DNA of 32,100 nucleotides from Gemmatimonadota bacterium (GTDB lineage Bacteria; Gemmatimonadota; Gemmatimonadetes; Gemmatimonadales; GWC2-71-9): NCBI GenBank assembly GCA_003221825.1, contig QHUE01000164.1, positions 1 to 32,100 of the forward strand, read 5' to 3'. Shown piece by piece: positions 24,051 to 31,808 of this stretch (position 1 is its first letter; each line of letters starts with the position of its first letter). The notes under the pieces were generated by a model. It saw only the letters and a program-made list of their open reading frames with translations, ran no database searches and was not told where the DNA came from. The position numbers and the translations under genes were made by a program.

Positions 24051-24883
24051 ATCGTGAAGGCGGCTGGCACCGCACGGTCACCGGCGTCGTCCGGCGCACC
24101 CTCGAGGCAGCCTACGAAGACAACATTCCCTTTCTCGCCGGCGCGCTGTCGTTCGACATTCTCCTCACTGCCATTCCGTTCGTCGGGCTCGTCCTGGCCG
24201 TCGTCGGCTACCTCGCCCAATACCAGCTCGCCATTCATCAGCTGAACGTCCACGAGCTGCTGGAGCGCTTTCTGCCCGAGTCCAGCGGTGGGGAGACGGG
24301 ACAGTTCGGCTTCATCGAGCGCGGCCTCGGCGATCTCGTCGCCCGGCGCGGCCACCTGACGCTTTTCGCCGCGCCCCTGTTCCTGTGGTTCTCGACTCGT
24401 ATGTTCGGGGGACTGCGTGCGGCCCTGAACGAAGTGTTCGACACCGAGGAGAACCGATCCTGGCCGAGGGCCAAGCTGCTCGACATCGCGATGGTGTTCG
24501 TCGCCGGGACCCTGTTCCTCGCGATCGCGTTTGCGACCACGACCCGCGGGGTCGGATCGCAGCTCGCGTCGCTCCTGTTCAGCACGTCCCTCTTCTACGT
24601 GATCTTCAAGTACCTGCCCAGCCGGCGCATCTACTGGCGTACCAGCGTGGTGGCCTCGGTGTTTTGCGCCGTCGCCTTCGAGATCGCCAAACGGCTGTAT
24701 GCGCTGTACGTGACGCGCTTCGTGACGTTCGACCGCGTGGCGTCGGACGCGAATCTCATCGGTCTCTTTCTGTTCCTGCTGTGGATCTACTACACGGCCT
24801 ATGTGTTTCTCCTCGGCGGCGAGGTGGCGGAGACGTACGACCTGATGCGCATGCGACGCCTGCAACGCGTGCGCCTCGGATGA
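24047..24883 (+). CDS. YihY/BrkB family inner-membrane protein
   Basis: 278 residues from GTG 24047, overlapping the previous stop by 4 nt. It shows the YihY pattern: AAYEDNIPFLAGALSFD, AIPFVGLVLAVVGY, FAAPLFLWFSTRMFGGLRAALNEVFD, then several hydrophobic helices, KYLPSRRIYWRT, AFEIAKRLYALYV and a final LFLFLLWIYYTAYVFLLGGE helix. The family was once called ribonuclease BN, but members are better seen as multipass membrane proteins of unknown or transport-like function. The loop between LFLAIAFATTT and SQLASLLF is shorter than I expect, so a small in-frame loss is possible but unproven. Confidence 0.85.
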   Translation: MNREGGWHRTVTGVVRRTLEAAYEDNIPFLAGALSFDILLTAIPFVGLVLAVVGYLAQYQLAIHQLNVHELLERFLPESSGGETGQFGFIERGLGDLVARRGHLTLFAAPLFLWFSTRMFGGLRAALNEVFDTEENRSWPRAKLLDIAMVFVAGTLFLAIAFATTTRGVGSQLASLLFSTSLFYVIFKYLPSRRIYWRTSVVASVFCAVAFEIAKRLYALYVTRFVTFDRVASDANLIGLFLFLLWIYYTAYVFLLGGEVAETYDLMRMRRLQRVRLG

Positions 24884-25911
24884 CTACGCCCCTGATCGAT
24901 CTCCGGTCCGATACCGTCACCAGACCGTCGCCCGGCATGCGGCGCGCGATGGCGGACGCCGAGGTCGGCGACGATGTGCTCGACGGCGACCCGACCACGC
25001 GCCGGCTCGAGGAGCGCATCGCGGAGCTGCTGGGCACCGGGGACGCGCTCTTCTTCCCGTCGGGCACGCAGGCCAATCAGACCGGCATCGCGCTGGTCAC
25101 CGAGCCGGGCACCGAGCTGCTGCTCGAAGCCAACGCGCACCTCGTGCACTCCGAGGTGGCCGGCGTCGCCGCGCTGTCAGGCGTGCAGATCCGGCCGATC
25201 ACCACGCCCGACGGCCTGCTCACCGCCGACCAGGTCCGCGGCGCGCTGCGGGTGCCATCGCCACACGTCCCGCGCATCACGGCACTCGCGATCGAGAACA
25301 CGCACAGCACCGCCGGCGGGCGGGTGCTCGATGCCGCGGGGGTAGACGGGCTGGTCCGCGCGGCCCGCGACGCGCGACTCGCAGTCCACCTCGACGGGGC
25401 GCGGCTCTGGAACGCCGCCGTGGCGGCCGGAGTGCCGCCGGCACGGTTGGCGCAAGGCGCCGCCACGGTGATGGTGAGCATCTCGAAGGGACTCGGCTGT
25501 CCCGTCGGGTCATGCCTCGGATTCAAGCAGGAGTGGCGCGCCCGCGCGTGGGAAATCCGCAAACGCCTGGGGGGCGGGATGCGTCAGTCGGGCATCCTCG
25601 CCGCAGCGGGACTGTACGCGCTCGATCACAACCTCGCGCGCATCGGTGAGGACCACGCCAACGCCAAACGCTTCGCCGAGCTACTGTCCGACAGTCCGAC
25701 CGTCCGACCGTCCGACCCGCAAACGAACATCGTGATGGTCGACCTGCTGCGGAGCGGTGACACACCTGAGCCGGTGTCCCAGCGGCTGGCGCAGGCAGGA
25801 GTCCGGCTTGCGCCGTGGGGACCGCGGCGCCTGCGCGCGGTCACGCATCTCGATGTGAGCCGGGCCGACGTCGAGCGCGCCGCCCGGATCATCCTGGAGA
25901 CACTGCGGTGA
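24880..25911 (+). CDS. ltaE: Low-specificity L-threonine aldolase
   Basis: 343 residues; the ATG at 24880 overlaps the YihY stop. It is a PLP-dependent fold-type I enzyme that cleaves L-threonine or allo-threonine to glycine and acetaldehyde. Landmarks are LIDLRSDTVTRPSPGMRRAM, GDDVLDGDPTTRRLEERIAE, FFPSGTQANQTGI, ALAIENTHSTAGG, VHLDGARLWNAAVA, SISKGLGCPVGS with the PLP Lys, and RKRLGGGMRQSGILAA. The length is normal. Near residue 270 four copies of an 8-bp repeat are built into the coding sequence. Confidence 0.92.
   Translation: MTTPLIDLRSDTVTRPSPGMRRAMADAEVGDDVLDGDPTTRRLEERIAELLGTGDALFFPSGTQANQTGIALVTEPGTELLLEANAHLVHSEVAGVAALSGVQIRPITTPDGLLTADQVRGALRVPSPHVPRITALAIENTHSTAGGRVLDAAGVDGLVRAARDARLAVHLDGARLWNAAVAAGVPPARLAQGAATVMVSISKGLGCPVGSCLGFKQEWRARAWEIRKRLGGGMRQSGILAAAGLYALDHNLARIGEDHANAKRFAELLSDSPTVRPSDPQTNIVMVDLLRSGDTPEPVSQRLAQAGVRLAPWGPRRLRAVTHLDVSRADVERAARIILETLR
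25686..25717 (+). repeat. Four tandem copies of an 8-bp unit inside the threonine aldolase gene
   Basis: GTCCGACA followed by three GTCCGACC units occupies 25686-25717. It encodes a loop (SDSPTVRPSDP) before the conserved TNIVMVDL strand. As the unit is 8 bp, a gain or loss of one copy would frameshift the gene. Confidence 0.9.
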
Positions 25912-27671
25912 GCCCGCGCCCCGAGCCTCGCGCGCAGCCCATGCCGATGGATCGGGCGATCCTGTGGAACCCGTCCCTGCCGGGCGCCAAGCCAACGGGG
26001 GGCGGTCGCGCGCCGTATCCCATCTTCTTTCAGCAGGAAGCCGTCGTCGCGCTCCAGGAACACGTCAAGAGCTCGCCGACCCAGGCGATTTTTGGGTTCC
26101 TCATCGGGGATGTGTATCGGGATCCGGAAAACGGCGTGCTGTACGCCATCATCGACAAGACGCTGAAGCTCAGCCAGCCGATCTACGGTGACAAGACGGA
26201 GGTCGTTGTCTCGCGGTTGTGGGACCGAATGCAGGAGCAGCTCAAGAAGGCGGCCGGCACGCTGCTCGGCTGGTACCACAGCCATCCGGGGCAGGGTGGA
26301 TACCTCACCGCGCACGACGTCGAGACCCACGAGAAATTCTTCACCGATCCCTGGCAGGTCGCGATTCTCGTGGCCGCCGAAGCGGGCGGCGTGACAGGCA
26401 AATTCTTTCGATCCTCACAGACTGACGACTGGCATAAGACGCCGCTGCCGTTCTACGAGCTGCTGCAACCCGACTCGATCAAGCCGGATGGGAAGAAGCG
26501 CTCCTTCATTACGTGGAGGAATTACAAGCAGTACGGTCCGACGCTGACGGGGCCGAGGCCCAAAGTCTCGACACCGGAGCCGCCGCCGCCACCCGAGGCA
26601 GAAGAGCCGGAGGAAGTCGAAGCCGAGGCGCCGGAGCCTTCGAAGAAGAAAGAGACTAAGCCGGCGGGTGATCGCGGCTTCCGGATCATGCGGTCGAGCG
26701 CCGATGACATCCCCGTCGTCAAGACCAGCGCGGACGACGAGCCGGCGCCTCCGCCTGTGCCGACTCCTCCTCCGCCACCACCCAAGAGCGCCTCCAAGAC
26801 GCGGCCTGCGGCGCCGGTCTTTGTTCCGGACGAGCCTCCGGAGCCGAAGCCTCCGGCTCCGCCACCACCACCGCCACCGCCCTCGTCCGCACCGCCCCCT
26901 GTGCAGAAACCCGGCGACCTTCCCTGGACGGTGACGCCGGAATCGGTGCGTGCCGTTCCTCCACCACCGATCTCGTCGCCGTCCCCGCCTCCGGCTCCGG
27001 CTCCGCGACGCACGCCTTCGCACTCGTTCCGGCTGCTCGACGAAGACGAGGAAAAGAAGCCGGCGCCCAAACCGCGCCGCCGGAAGCGGCGCGGTCCCTG
27101 GCTCCGGCGCGTTGCGATTCTGTTGTTGCTCGCCGGCGCAGGGGCGGGGGGGTATTGGTACGTCGTGCTTCGCAATCCCGGCGTGCCGCCGCCCTGGACC
27201 GGGCTGCTCGACCGCGCGAAGCAACTCGTCGCGCGCGTGACGGCGCGAAAGCCCACGCCACCGGCGCCGCGACGGCGACCCGTGACCGCCCCCGCTCCCA
27301 CCGCCGCGACCGCACCCCCTGCGGCGGTGCCGCCACCTGCCGCCGCACCAGTGCCCGCGCCTGTGCCTGTGCCGCAGCCTGTGGCGCCCGCCTCGCCATT
27401 CGCGCGCTTTGATCGTCTGTCGGACTCGTTGTCGCGCGCGGTGCGCAATTTCCAGGATCGAGCGGCGTTGTTCGCCAGCGGGCGGATGGATTGCGGTGGT
27501 CTGGCCAGCGGCCTCGTGTCGGTCGAAAACCTGTGGTCCACGTACAACGTGGAGCGTCGCGCGCGAATGGCGTCGTTCGACGCGCGCCGCGCCACGCAGG
27601 ATCAGGCGATGTACGCGGCCGTAGACGCGGTCGAAAGCGGCTTCGAGCGTTCAGGATGCCCGCGGCCCTGA
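25908..27671 (+). CDS. Membrane-anchored Mov34/MPN (JAMM-like) protein with proline-rich linker
   Basis: 587 residues from GTG 25908, overlapping the aldolase stop by 4 nt. Residues about 30-200 form an MPN/JAB domain with LLGWYHSHPGQGGYLTAHD: His124, His126 and Asp137 fit the JAMM zinc ligands, with Thr134 at the usual Ser place. The position normally held by the catalytic Glu (E-x-x-G) is Ala60 in QAIFGFLIG. A very Pro- and Glu-rich region follows (about 220-385), then a basic patch, a membrane helix (about 402-421), a second Pro/Ala linker and a small C-terminal helical domain with two Cys. JAMM proteins are isopeptidases or zinc hydrolases; with Glu absent, this one may bind rather than cleave. 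Confidence 0.85.
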   Translation: MSPRPEPRAQPMPMDRAILWNPSLPGAKPTGGGRAPYPIFFQQEAVVALQEHVKSSPTQAIFGFLIGDVYRDPENGVLYAIIDKTLKLSQPIYGDKTEVVVSRLWDRMQEQLKKAAGTLLGWYHSHPGQGGYLTAHDVETHEKFFTDPWQVAILVAAEAGGVTGKFFRSSQTDDWHKTPLPFYELLQPDSIKPDGKKRSFITWRNYKQYGPTLTGPRPKVSTPEPPPPPEAEEPEEVEAEAPEPSKKKETKPAGDRGFRIMRSSADDIPVVKTSADDEPAPPPVPTPPPPPPKSASKTRPAAPVFVPDEPPEPKPPAPPPPPPPPSSAPPPVQKPGDLPWTVTPESVRAVPPPPISSPSPPPAPAPRRTPSHSFRLLDEDEEKKPAPKPRRRKRRGPWLRRVAILLLLAGAGAGGYWYVVLRNPGVPPPWTGLLDRAKQLVARVTARKPTPPAPRRRPVTAPAPTAATAPPAAVPPPAAAPVPAPVPVPQPVAPASPFARFDRLSDSLSRAVRNFQDRAALFASGRMDCGGLASGLVSVENLWSTYNVERRARMASFDARRATQDQAMYAAVDAVESGFERSGCPRP

Positions 27672-28648
27672 GCGCCGTGTTCGCCGCGCTGGTCGTGCTG
27701 CAGGGACCGGCAGCACTCCGCAAGAGCGATCTGGTGCGTCTGCTGTCCGGGGCGATGATGTCGCCGCTGGAGCTGGCGCAGCTCGTGCGGCGAAACTGTT
27801 TGACGTTCGAGCCGACCGACCGCGATCGCAACGATCTGCGCCTGCTCGGCGCGGATGCCTCGGTGCTCGGGGCGGTGGACAATTGCGCACGGCGCCGAGC
27901 GCCGCGTCGGCCGGCGGCCACTCGTGCGCGGACCACAGCGAGACCGCCAGCCGCAGCACCTCCGCCCGCTCCACCGCCTCCCCCACAAGCGGTCATACAG
28001 GTGCAACGCGTCCTGGACAGAGTGTCGGCCGATCGCAGCGGCTTTGTGTTGGGCGGTGGGCAGCGCGGGACCGCCGGCGCGCAGTTACCCCGCGCGCTGG
28101 TGTTCGAGGTGCGCGACTCGGCCGGCGCCGTGCTCTCGGGGCAGGCGGTGACGTTCACCGGTGTCAATGCCCGCATCCAGCCGGCCGTAGCCCCGACGGA
28201 TGCCGCGGGGCAAGTCCACGTGGGGGTGACGTTAGGCGAGCGCGTCGGCTCGGCGACGGTGATCGCGTCGATCGGCATCGTCGAGAAGCAAGTCGCGTTC
28301 AATGTCGCGGCCGGACCGGCGACGCAGCTGGTGGTGGTGTGCGGCTCGGCCGCGTTGTCGGGAGGGGGCCACGTCGTGATCCGACCCGATTCGAGCGTGG
28401 TCTTGCGCGTGTCCGCGCAGGATGGCTTCGCGAATCCCACGCCGCTCCTCGGGTTGCGCGCCGCGGTGGCCGACGCGCGCATCTTTCGAGTGTCGGGCGT
28501 GGCGCAGGACAGCGCCGCCGGGACCGTGACCCTCAAGCCCGATCAGCCGGGCACGACGAGCCTCGCCGTCATCGCCAATGGCATGCGGCAGTATCTCACC
28601 GTGACGGTGCCCCCGCGGGCCGCCCCGGGCAAAGTAGACTGTCGATGA
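27656..28648 (+). CDS. Secreted protein with an Ig-like (Big-1-type) domain
   Basis: 330 residues from ATG 27656, overlapping the MPN gene by 16 nt. It starts with a signal-like segment (LSAVFAALVVLQGPAAL), followed by a short helical domain with a single Cys pair (RRNCLTF, DNCARR), a Pro-rich linker, then beta-rich repeats. LVFEVRDSAGAVLSGQAVTF and TDAAGQVHVGVTLGE resemble bacterial Ig-like group 1 domains; a second, less clear copy follows (VVLRVSAQDGFANPTPL) and the end is TTSLAVIANGMRQYLTVTV. The front domain is unknown to me. It is probably a surface or periplasmic partner of the MPN protein (inference from overlap). Confidence 0.7.
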   Translation: MPAALSAVFAALVVLQGPAALRKSDLVRLLSGAMMSPLELAQLVRRNCLTFEPTDRDRNDLRLLGADASVLGAVDNCARRRAPRRPAATRARTTARPPAAAPPPAPPPPPQAVIQVQRVLDRVSADRSGFVLGGGQRGTAGAQLPRALVFEVRDSAGAVLSGQAVTFTGVNARIQPAVAPTDAAGQVHVGVTLGERVGSATVIASIGIVEKQVAFNVAAGPATQLVVVCGSAALSGGGHVVIRPDSSVVLRVSAQDGFANPTPLLGLRAAVADARIFRVSGVAQDSAAGTVTLKPDQPGTTSLAVIANGMRQYLTVTVPPRAAPGKVDCR

Positions 28649-28653
28649 CGGCG

Positions 28654-28682
28654 AATGATCAATGTTCAATGATCATTGATCA
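28654..28682 (+). repeat. 29-bp direct repeat, left copy
   Basis: Identical over 29 bp to 28840-28868. The unit is AT-rich and built of TGATCA/CATTGA words in an otherwise GC-rich genome. It lies between the Ig-like gene and the 3' end of the SRP RNA. A related degenerate stretch continues to about 28712. Confidence 0.95.
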
Positions 28683-28723
28683 GTGATCATTGATGATTGG
28701 ACATTGGTTATTGGAAGTAAAAT

Positions 28724-28820
28724 GCCCCAGGCACCCCGCAACGAATCCCGGCATCGTTTAGCGCTGCTCCCTGCGGGGGCCTGACGCGGTTCACGAGCGG
28801 AAAGCCTGCGGACCTGGGGC
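28724..28820 (-). ncRNA. ffs: Signal recognition particle RNA (bacterial small, 4.5S-type)
   Basis: Read on the minus strand, the 97-nt RNA starts GCCCCAGG and ends CCTGGGGC, which pair to close it. The conserved SRP helix 8 is present: GUCAGG on one side and GAGCAGC on the other form the symmetric and asymmetric loops that bind Ffh and the M domain, with CCC/GGG between. The apical loop reads CCGCA rather than the usual GGAA-type tetraloop. GUGAACC upstream and GCUAAAC after the core are also typical. A promoter (28827-28855) puts the first G seven nt after its -10. It guides membrane proteins co-translationally. Confidence 0.9.
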
Positions 28821-28826
28821 GCCTGA

Positions 28827-28855
28827 AATATCATTGATCAATGATCAATGTTCAA
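28827..28855 (-). promoter_or_regulatory. Promoter of the SRP RNA gene
   Basis: On the minus strand TTGAAC (28855-28850), a 17-bp spacer and GATATT (28832-28827) are followed after 6 nt by the first base of the SRP RNA at 28820. The -35 lies inside the right 29-bp repeat. Confidence 0.65.
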
Positions 28856-28868
28856 TGATCATTGATCA
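28840..28868 (+). repeat. 29-bp direct repeat, right copy
   Basis: Exact copy of 28654-28682. It holds the -35 of the SRP RNA promoter on the minus strand and overlaps the putative dnaX -35 on the plus strand. With upstream bases (TGATCAATGATC / GATCATTGATCA) it can form a 12-bp hairpin. Confidence 0.95.
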
Positions 28869-28888
28869 TTCGCGCGCCGATGTAGATT
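28862..28888 (+). promoter_or_regulatory. Candidate promoter of dnaX
   Basis: TTGATC (28862-28867) and TAGATT (28883-28888) are separated by 15 bp, with TG just before the -10. The ATG at 28897 is 8 nt after the -10, so the mRNA would be leaderless. The spacing is short for a -35, and the -10 may work alone. Confidence 0.4.
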
Positions 28889-28896
28889 AGAAGTCA

Positions 28897-29952
28897 ATGA
28901 TTGCACTAGCGCGCAAGTATCGCCCCAAGCAATTCGCCGATCTCATCGCCCAGGAGCACGTCGCTGCCGCGCTCCGCGGCGCCGTCGCGCAGGGGCGGGT
29001 CGCCCACGGCTATCTCTTCGCCGGTCCCCGGGGCGTCGGCAAGACCACCGCGGCCCGCATCCTCGCCATGGCGCTGAACTGCGAGCGTCGCGCGGCAGCC
29101 GGCGAGCCGTGCGGTGAGTGCGACTCCTGCAGGCGGATCTGGACCGGCGCGGCCAATCTGGATGTTGTCGAGCTCGACGCCGCGTCGAACCGCGGCGTCG
29201 ATGACGCGCGCGATTTGCGCGAGCGGGCGATGTATGCGGCGAGCACCGACGCCGGGTCCAAGGTCTACATCGTTGACGAAGCGCACATGCTCACGCGCGA
29301 GGCGTGGAATGCGCTGCTCAAGATTCTCGAGGAGCCGCCCCCTCGCGTCGTGTTCGTCTTCGCGACCACCGAGCCGCAGAAGATCGCCAACACCGCAGCG
29401 CCGATTCTGTCGCGGCTGCAGCGCTTCGATTTCCGCCGCATCGGCCCGCACGCGATCGTCGCTCGGCTGAAGGACGTCGCGAAAGCCGAGCAGCTGCACG
29501 TCGAGGACGACGCGATGCATCTCATTGCCAAAAGCGCGAACGGAGGGATGCGCGACGCGCTCTCGCTGCTCGATCAGGTGCTGTCGTTCGGCGCGGGCCC
29601 GGTCACGGCCGCGCGCGTCCGCGAAGTGCTGGGCTTGATCCCCGACGAGCTGTACGGCGATATGCTGCGTGCCATCGTCGAGCGCGATCCCGCGGGCGTG
29701 TTCCCGCTGGTCGAGCGACTGCTCGAGGCGGGCGCCGACTTCGGCGAATTCGTGAACGGCGCCGGCGAGACGCTGCGCGCGCTGCTGCTCGTGGGCGTCG
29801 GCGGCCAGCCCGAGGGACTGACCGAAGGCCTGATGGCGGTGGTGCGCGCGTACGCGCCGCAGCTCCCGCCCGCCGACGTCGTCCGGTTGCTCACGATTCT
29901 CAGTGAATCCGATCGCCGCCGCCTCAATCGCCGCCCGTCGGCAAGAAGTTAG
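28897..29952 (+). CDS. dnaX: DNA polymerase III gamma/tau subunit, N-terminal part, frame-shifted
   Basis: About 338 codons of the clamp-loader ATPase are clear: YRPKQFADLIAQEHV, Walker A GPRGVGKTTAAR, the four-Cys zinc site (CERRA...CGECDSC), ELDAASNRGVDD, Walker B YIVDEAHML, and ILSRLQRFDFRR, where the usual SRC motif is SRL. The lid and the start of collar domain III run to LLTILSESD. There the true frame is lost; RRRLNRRPSARS is read-through. The usual collar end (an RL.VETLLLR-type block) is absent and the C-terminal part continues in the frame at 29910-30320. It loads the beta clamp and organises the polymerase. A truncated collar should prevent oligomerisation. Confidence 0.88.
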   Translation: MIALARKYRPKQFADLIAQEHVAAALRGAVAQGRVAHGYLFAGPRGVGKTTAARILAMALNCERRAAAGEPCGECDSCRRIWTGAANLDVVELDAASNRGVDDARDLRERAMYAASTDAGSKVYIVDEAHMLTREAWNALLKILEEPPPRVVFVFATTEPQKIANTAAPILSRLQRFDFRRIGPHAIVARLKDVAKAEQLHVEDDAMHLIAKSANGGMRDALSLLDQVLSFGAGPVTAARVREVLGLIPDELYGDMLRAIVERDPAGVFPLVERLLEAGADFGEFVNGAGETLRALLLVGVGGQPEGLTEGLMAVVRAYAPQLPPADVVRLLTILSESDRRRLNRRPSARS

Positions 29953-30320
29953 AGCCCACCCTCGACAACGTGCGATCGGTCTGGCCCAAGATCGTCAGCG
30001 ACGCGCGCGGGAAAACTCCGTTGCTCGGCAGTCTGCTTTCGGAGGTAGAGGTGGTCGCGGTCGAGGGTCGCACCGTGACACTCCGTCCCGGTAACGCCGT
30101 GCACGCCGAGGGGCTCGAACGGCAGCGCGAGACCATCGCCCAGGCCCTGGGCGCCTATATCAGCGAAGCGCCGCGCGTGCAGATCGCAGCTGGTGGAACC
30201 GGCGGCTCGGAGCGGATGACTCCGCAGGGGGCGAACGCCGAGCGACTGAAGAGTCTGCGAGCCAAGGATCCGACCCTGAGCGCCGCCGTAGACGCATTAG
30301 ATTTGGAGCTGCTCGAATAG
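29910..30320 (+). pseudogene. Out-of-frame C-terminal part of DnaX
   Basis: This 136-codon frame is open only after a stop at 29904-29906, so it has no start of its own. It reads as a Pro-rich linker (RSPPPQSPPVGKKLEPTLDN), then VRSVWPKIVSDARGKTPLLG, VVAVEGRTVTLRPGN and LRAKDPTLSAAVDALDLELL, the usual DnaX C-terminal domain in this group. It belongs to the gene starting at 28897, one base out of frame. Confidence 0.82.
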
Positions 30321-30321
30321 C

Positions 30322-30349
30322 TTGCCAACAGTGCCACGCGGGGTAACTT
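30322..30349 (+). promoter_or_regulatory. Promoter of ybaB-recR, leaderless
   Basis: TTGCCA (30322-30327), a 16-bp spacer and TAACTT (30344-30349) begin two bases after the dnaX stop. The ATG at 30357 is 7 nt from the -10, implying a leaderless transcript; no Shine-Dalgarno is seen. Confidence 0.5.
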
Positions 30350-30356
30350 TCGACGT

Positions 30357-30674
30357 ATGGCGGATTTATCTAGCCTGCTCCAGCTCTCCCAGCAGATGCA
30401 GGGGCGGCTGACTGAGATCCAGACACAGCTGGCGCAGCAGACTTTGACGGTATCGGCCGGTGGCGGCATGGTCCAGGCCACGGTGGACGGTCGGGGGCAC
30501 ATTCGCGGCATCAAGATCGACCCCGAAGCAGTCAAGCAGGGGGATGTCGAGATGCTCGAGGACCTCGTGCTGGCCGCCGTAGCAGAGGCGCAGAAGCGCG
30601 CGGCCGAGCTGTATCAAGCCGAGGTGCGGAAGCTGGCGTCGGGTCTGCCGTTCCCATTCCAGTTGCCGCTCTAG
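30357..30674 (+). CDS. ybaB: YbaB/EbfC family nucleoid-associated protein
   Basis: 105 residues with the YbaB layout: an N-terminal helix (LLQLSQQMQGRLTEIQTQLA), a central sheet (LTVSAGGGMVQATVDGRG, IRGIKIDPEAV) and a long C-terminal helix (DLVLAAVAEAQKRAAELYQ). It binds DNA as a dimer. Its place between dnaX and recR is the common bacterial arrangement. Confidence 0.93.
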   Translation: MADLSSLLQLSQQMQGRLTEIQTQLAQQTLTVSAGGGMVQATVDGRGHIRGIKIDPEAVKQGDVEMLEDLVLAAVAEAQKRAAELYQAEVRKLASGLPFPFQLPL

Positions 30675-30692
30675 GCGCCGCCCCCGGCCCCC

Positions 30693-31295
30693 GTGTCCGC
30701 CATCGAGGAGCTCGTGGCGGAGCTCGCGAAGCTCCCCGGCATCGGGCGTAAGACCGCCCAACGGCTCACGTTCCACTTGCTGAAACAGCCCGCGGAAACC
30801 GCGGAACGGTTGGCCGACGCCATCCGGCGGGTCCGCGGAACGGTCATGGCGTGCGGGGTATGCGGCAACCTCTCGGATGAGGATCCATGCCCGATTTGCC
30901 GCGACCCGCGGCGCGATGCTGCCTTGCTGTGCGTCGTCGAGGAATCGGGCGACGTCGGTGCGATCGAGCGGGCGGGCCGCTATCGCGGGCGCTACCATGT
31001 CCTGGGGGGCCGGATTTCGCCCCTGGATGGCGTCGGGCCGGACGAGCTGCATCTTGATCGGTTGCTCGCGCGGCTGCAGAACGGCTCCGAGGTGCGGGAG
31101 GTCATCGTCGCGACCAATCCCTCGATGGAGGGGGAGGCGACCGCCACGTACCTGCAACAGATCCTGAAGCCGATCGGGGTGCGCGTCACGCGGATCGCGC
31201 GGGGCCTGCCGGTGGGCGGCGACCTCGAGTACGCCGATGCGGTGACGATCGCCCAGGCGCTGGCGGCACGGCGCGACATGTCGGAGACCGACTGA
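30693..31295 (+). CDS. recR: Recombination protein RecR
   Basis: 200 residues from GTG 30693, 18 nt after ybaB. It shows the helix-hairpin-helix KLPGIGRKTAQRLTFHLL, the zinc finger CGVCGNLSDEDPCPIC, the Toprim domain (LLCVVEESGDVGAIE, YRGRYHVLGGRISPLDG, EVIVATNPSMEGEATA) and the end ITRIARGLPVGGDLEYAD-like. Length and motifs are complete. It works with RecF and RecO to load RecA at gaps. Confidence 0.95.
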   Translation: MSAIEELVAELAKLPGIGRKTAQRLTFHLLKQPAETAERLADAIRRVRGTVMACGVCGNLSDEDPCPICRDPRRDAALLCVVEESGDVGAIERAGRYRGRYHVLGGRISPLDGVGPDELHLDRLLARLQNGSEVREVIVATNPSMEGEATATYLQQILKPIGVRVTRIARGLPVGGDLEYADAVTIAQALAARRDMSETD

Positions 31296-31310
31296 TCCAT
31301 TAGGAGGCGC

Positions 31311-31796
31311 ATGGCCGGGGCCGCAAGCTGGTCTTTCAACGAGAACGATTTCAAGCAAATCCAGACGCACCTGCAGGCGTTCCTGCGTGACTCGAACGCC
31401 CGCTGTGCGCTGCTCGTCGATCGCAACGGCCAGCTCGTCGCCACCGTCGGAGAAACGCCGCAGTTCGATCCGACCGCCTTTGCCTCACTGACCGCCGCGG
31501 ACTTCAGCGCCAACGATCAGCTCGCGAAGATGATCGGCGAAGCGGAATTCGCGTCGCTCGTGCATCAGGGCGAGCGCGAGTCGATGTATCTCGCGGACGT
31601 CGCCAAGCGGGTGATTCTCGTCGTGCTGTTCGACCAGCGCGCCACGCTGGGACTCGTGAAACTCAAGGCCAAATCGGTCGTGGGAGAGCTAAACAAAGTC
31701 TTCGCGGAGATGTTCAATCGGGTCGGCACGGGTCAGGCCCAGCAGAAGGGCCTGCTCGAAGGGGCGGAAGACGAAATTGACAAACTCTTCGGTTAA
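31311..31796 (+). CDS. Roadblock/LC7 protein, MglB-like
   Basis: 161 residues; AGGAGG (31302-31307) precedes the ATG. The Roadblock fold shows as FLRDSNARCALLVDRNGQLV, FASLTAADFSANDQLAKMIG, FASLVHQGERESMYLADV and LVVLFDQRATLGLVKLKAKS. It is followed by a C-terminal helix. Immediately downstream is the GTPase gene it should regulate: MglB proteins are GTPase-activating and nucleotide-exchange partners of MglA in polarity and motility control. Confidence 0.92.
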   Translation: MAGAASWSFNENDFKQIQTHLQAFLRDSNARCALLVDRNGQLVATVGETPQFDPTAFASLTAADFSANDQLAKMIGEAEFASLVHQGERESMYLADVAKRVILVVLFDQRATLGLVKLKAKSVVGELNKVFAEMFNRVGTGQAQQKGLLEGAEDEIDKLFG

Positions 31797-31808
31797 GGGA
31801 ACGCGCCC

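Noticed and set aside
28654-28868. CRISPR-like array from the TGATCA repeats
   Set aside because: Only two full copies exist, and the sequence between them is the SRP RNA gene.
29907-29952. Programmed -1 frameshift producing gamma and tau DnaX
   Set aside because: No X-XXY-YYZ slippery site lies in the overlap, and a conserved part of the collar domain is missing, which frameshifting would not explain.
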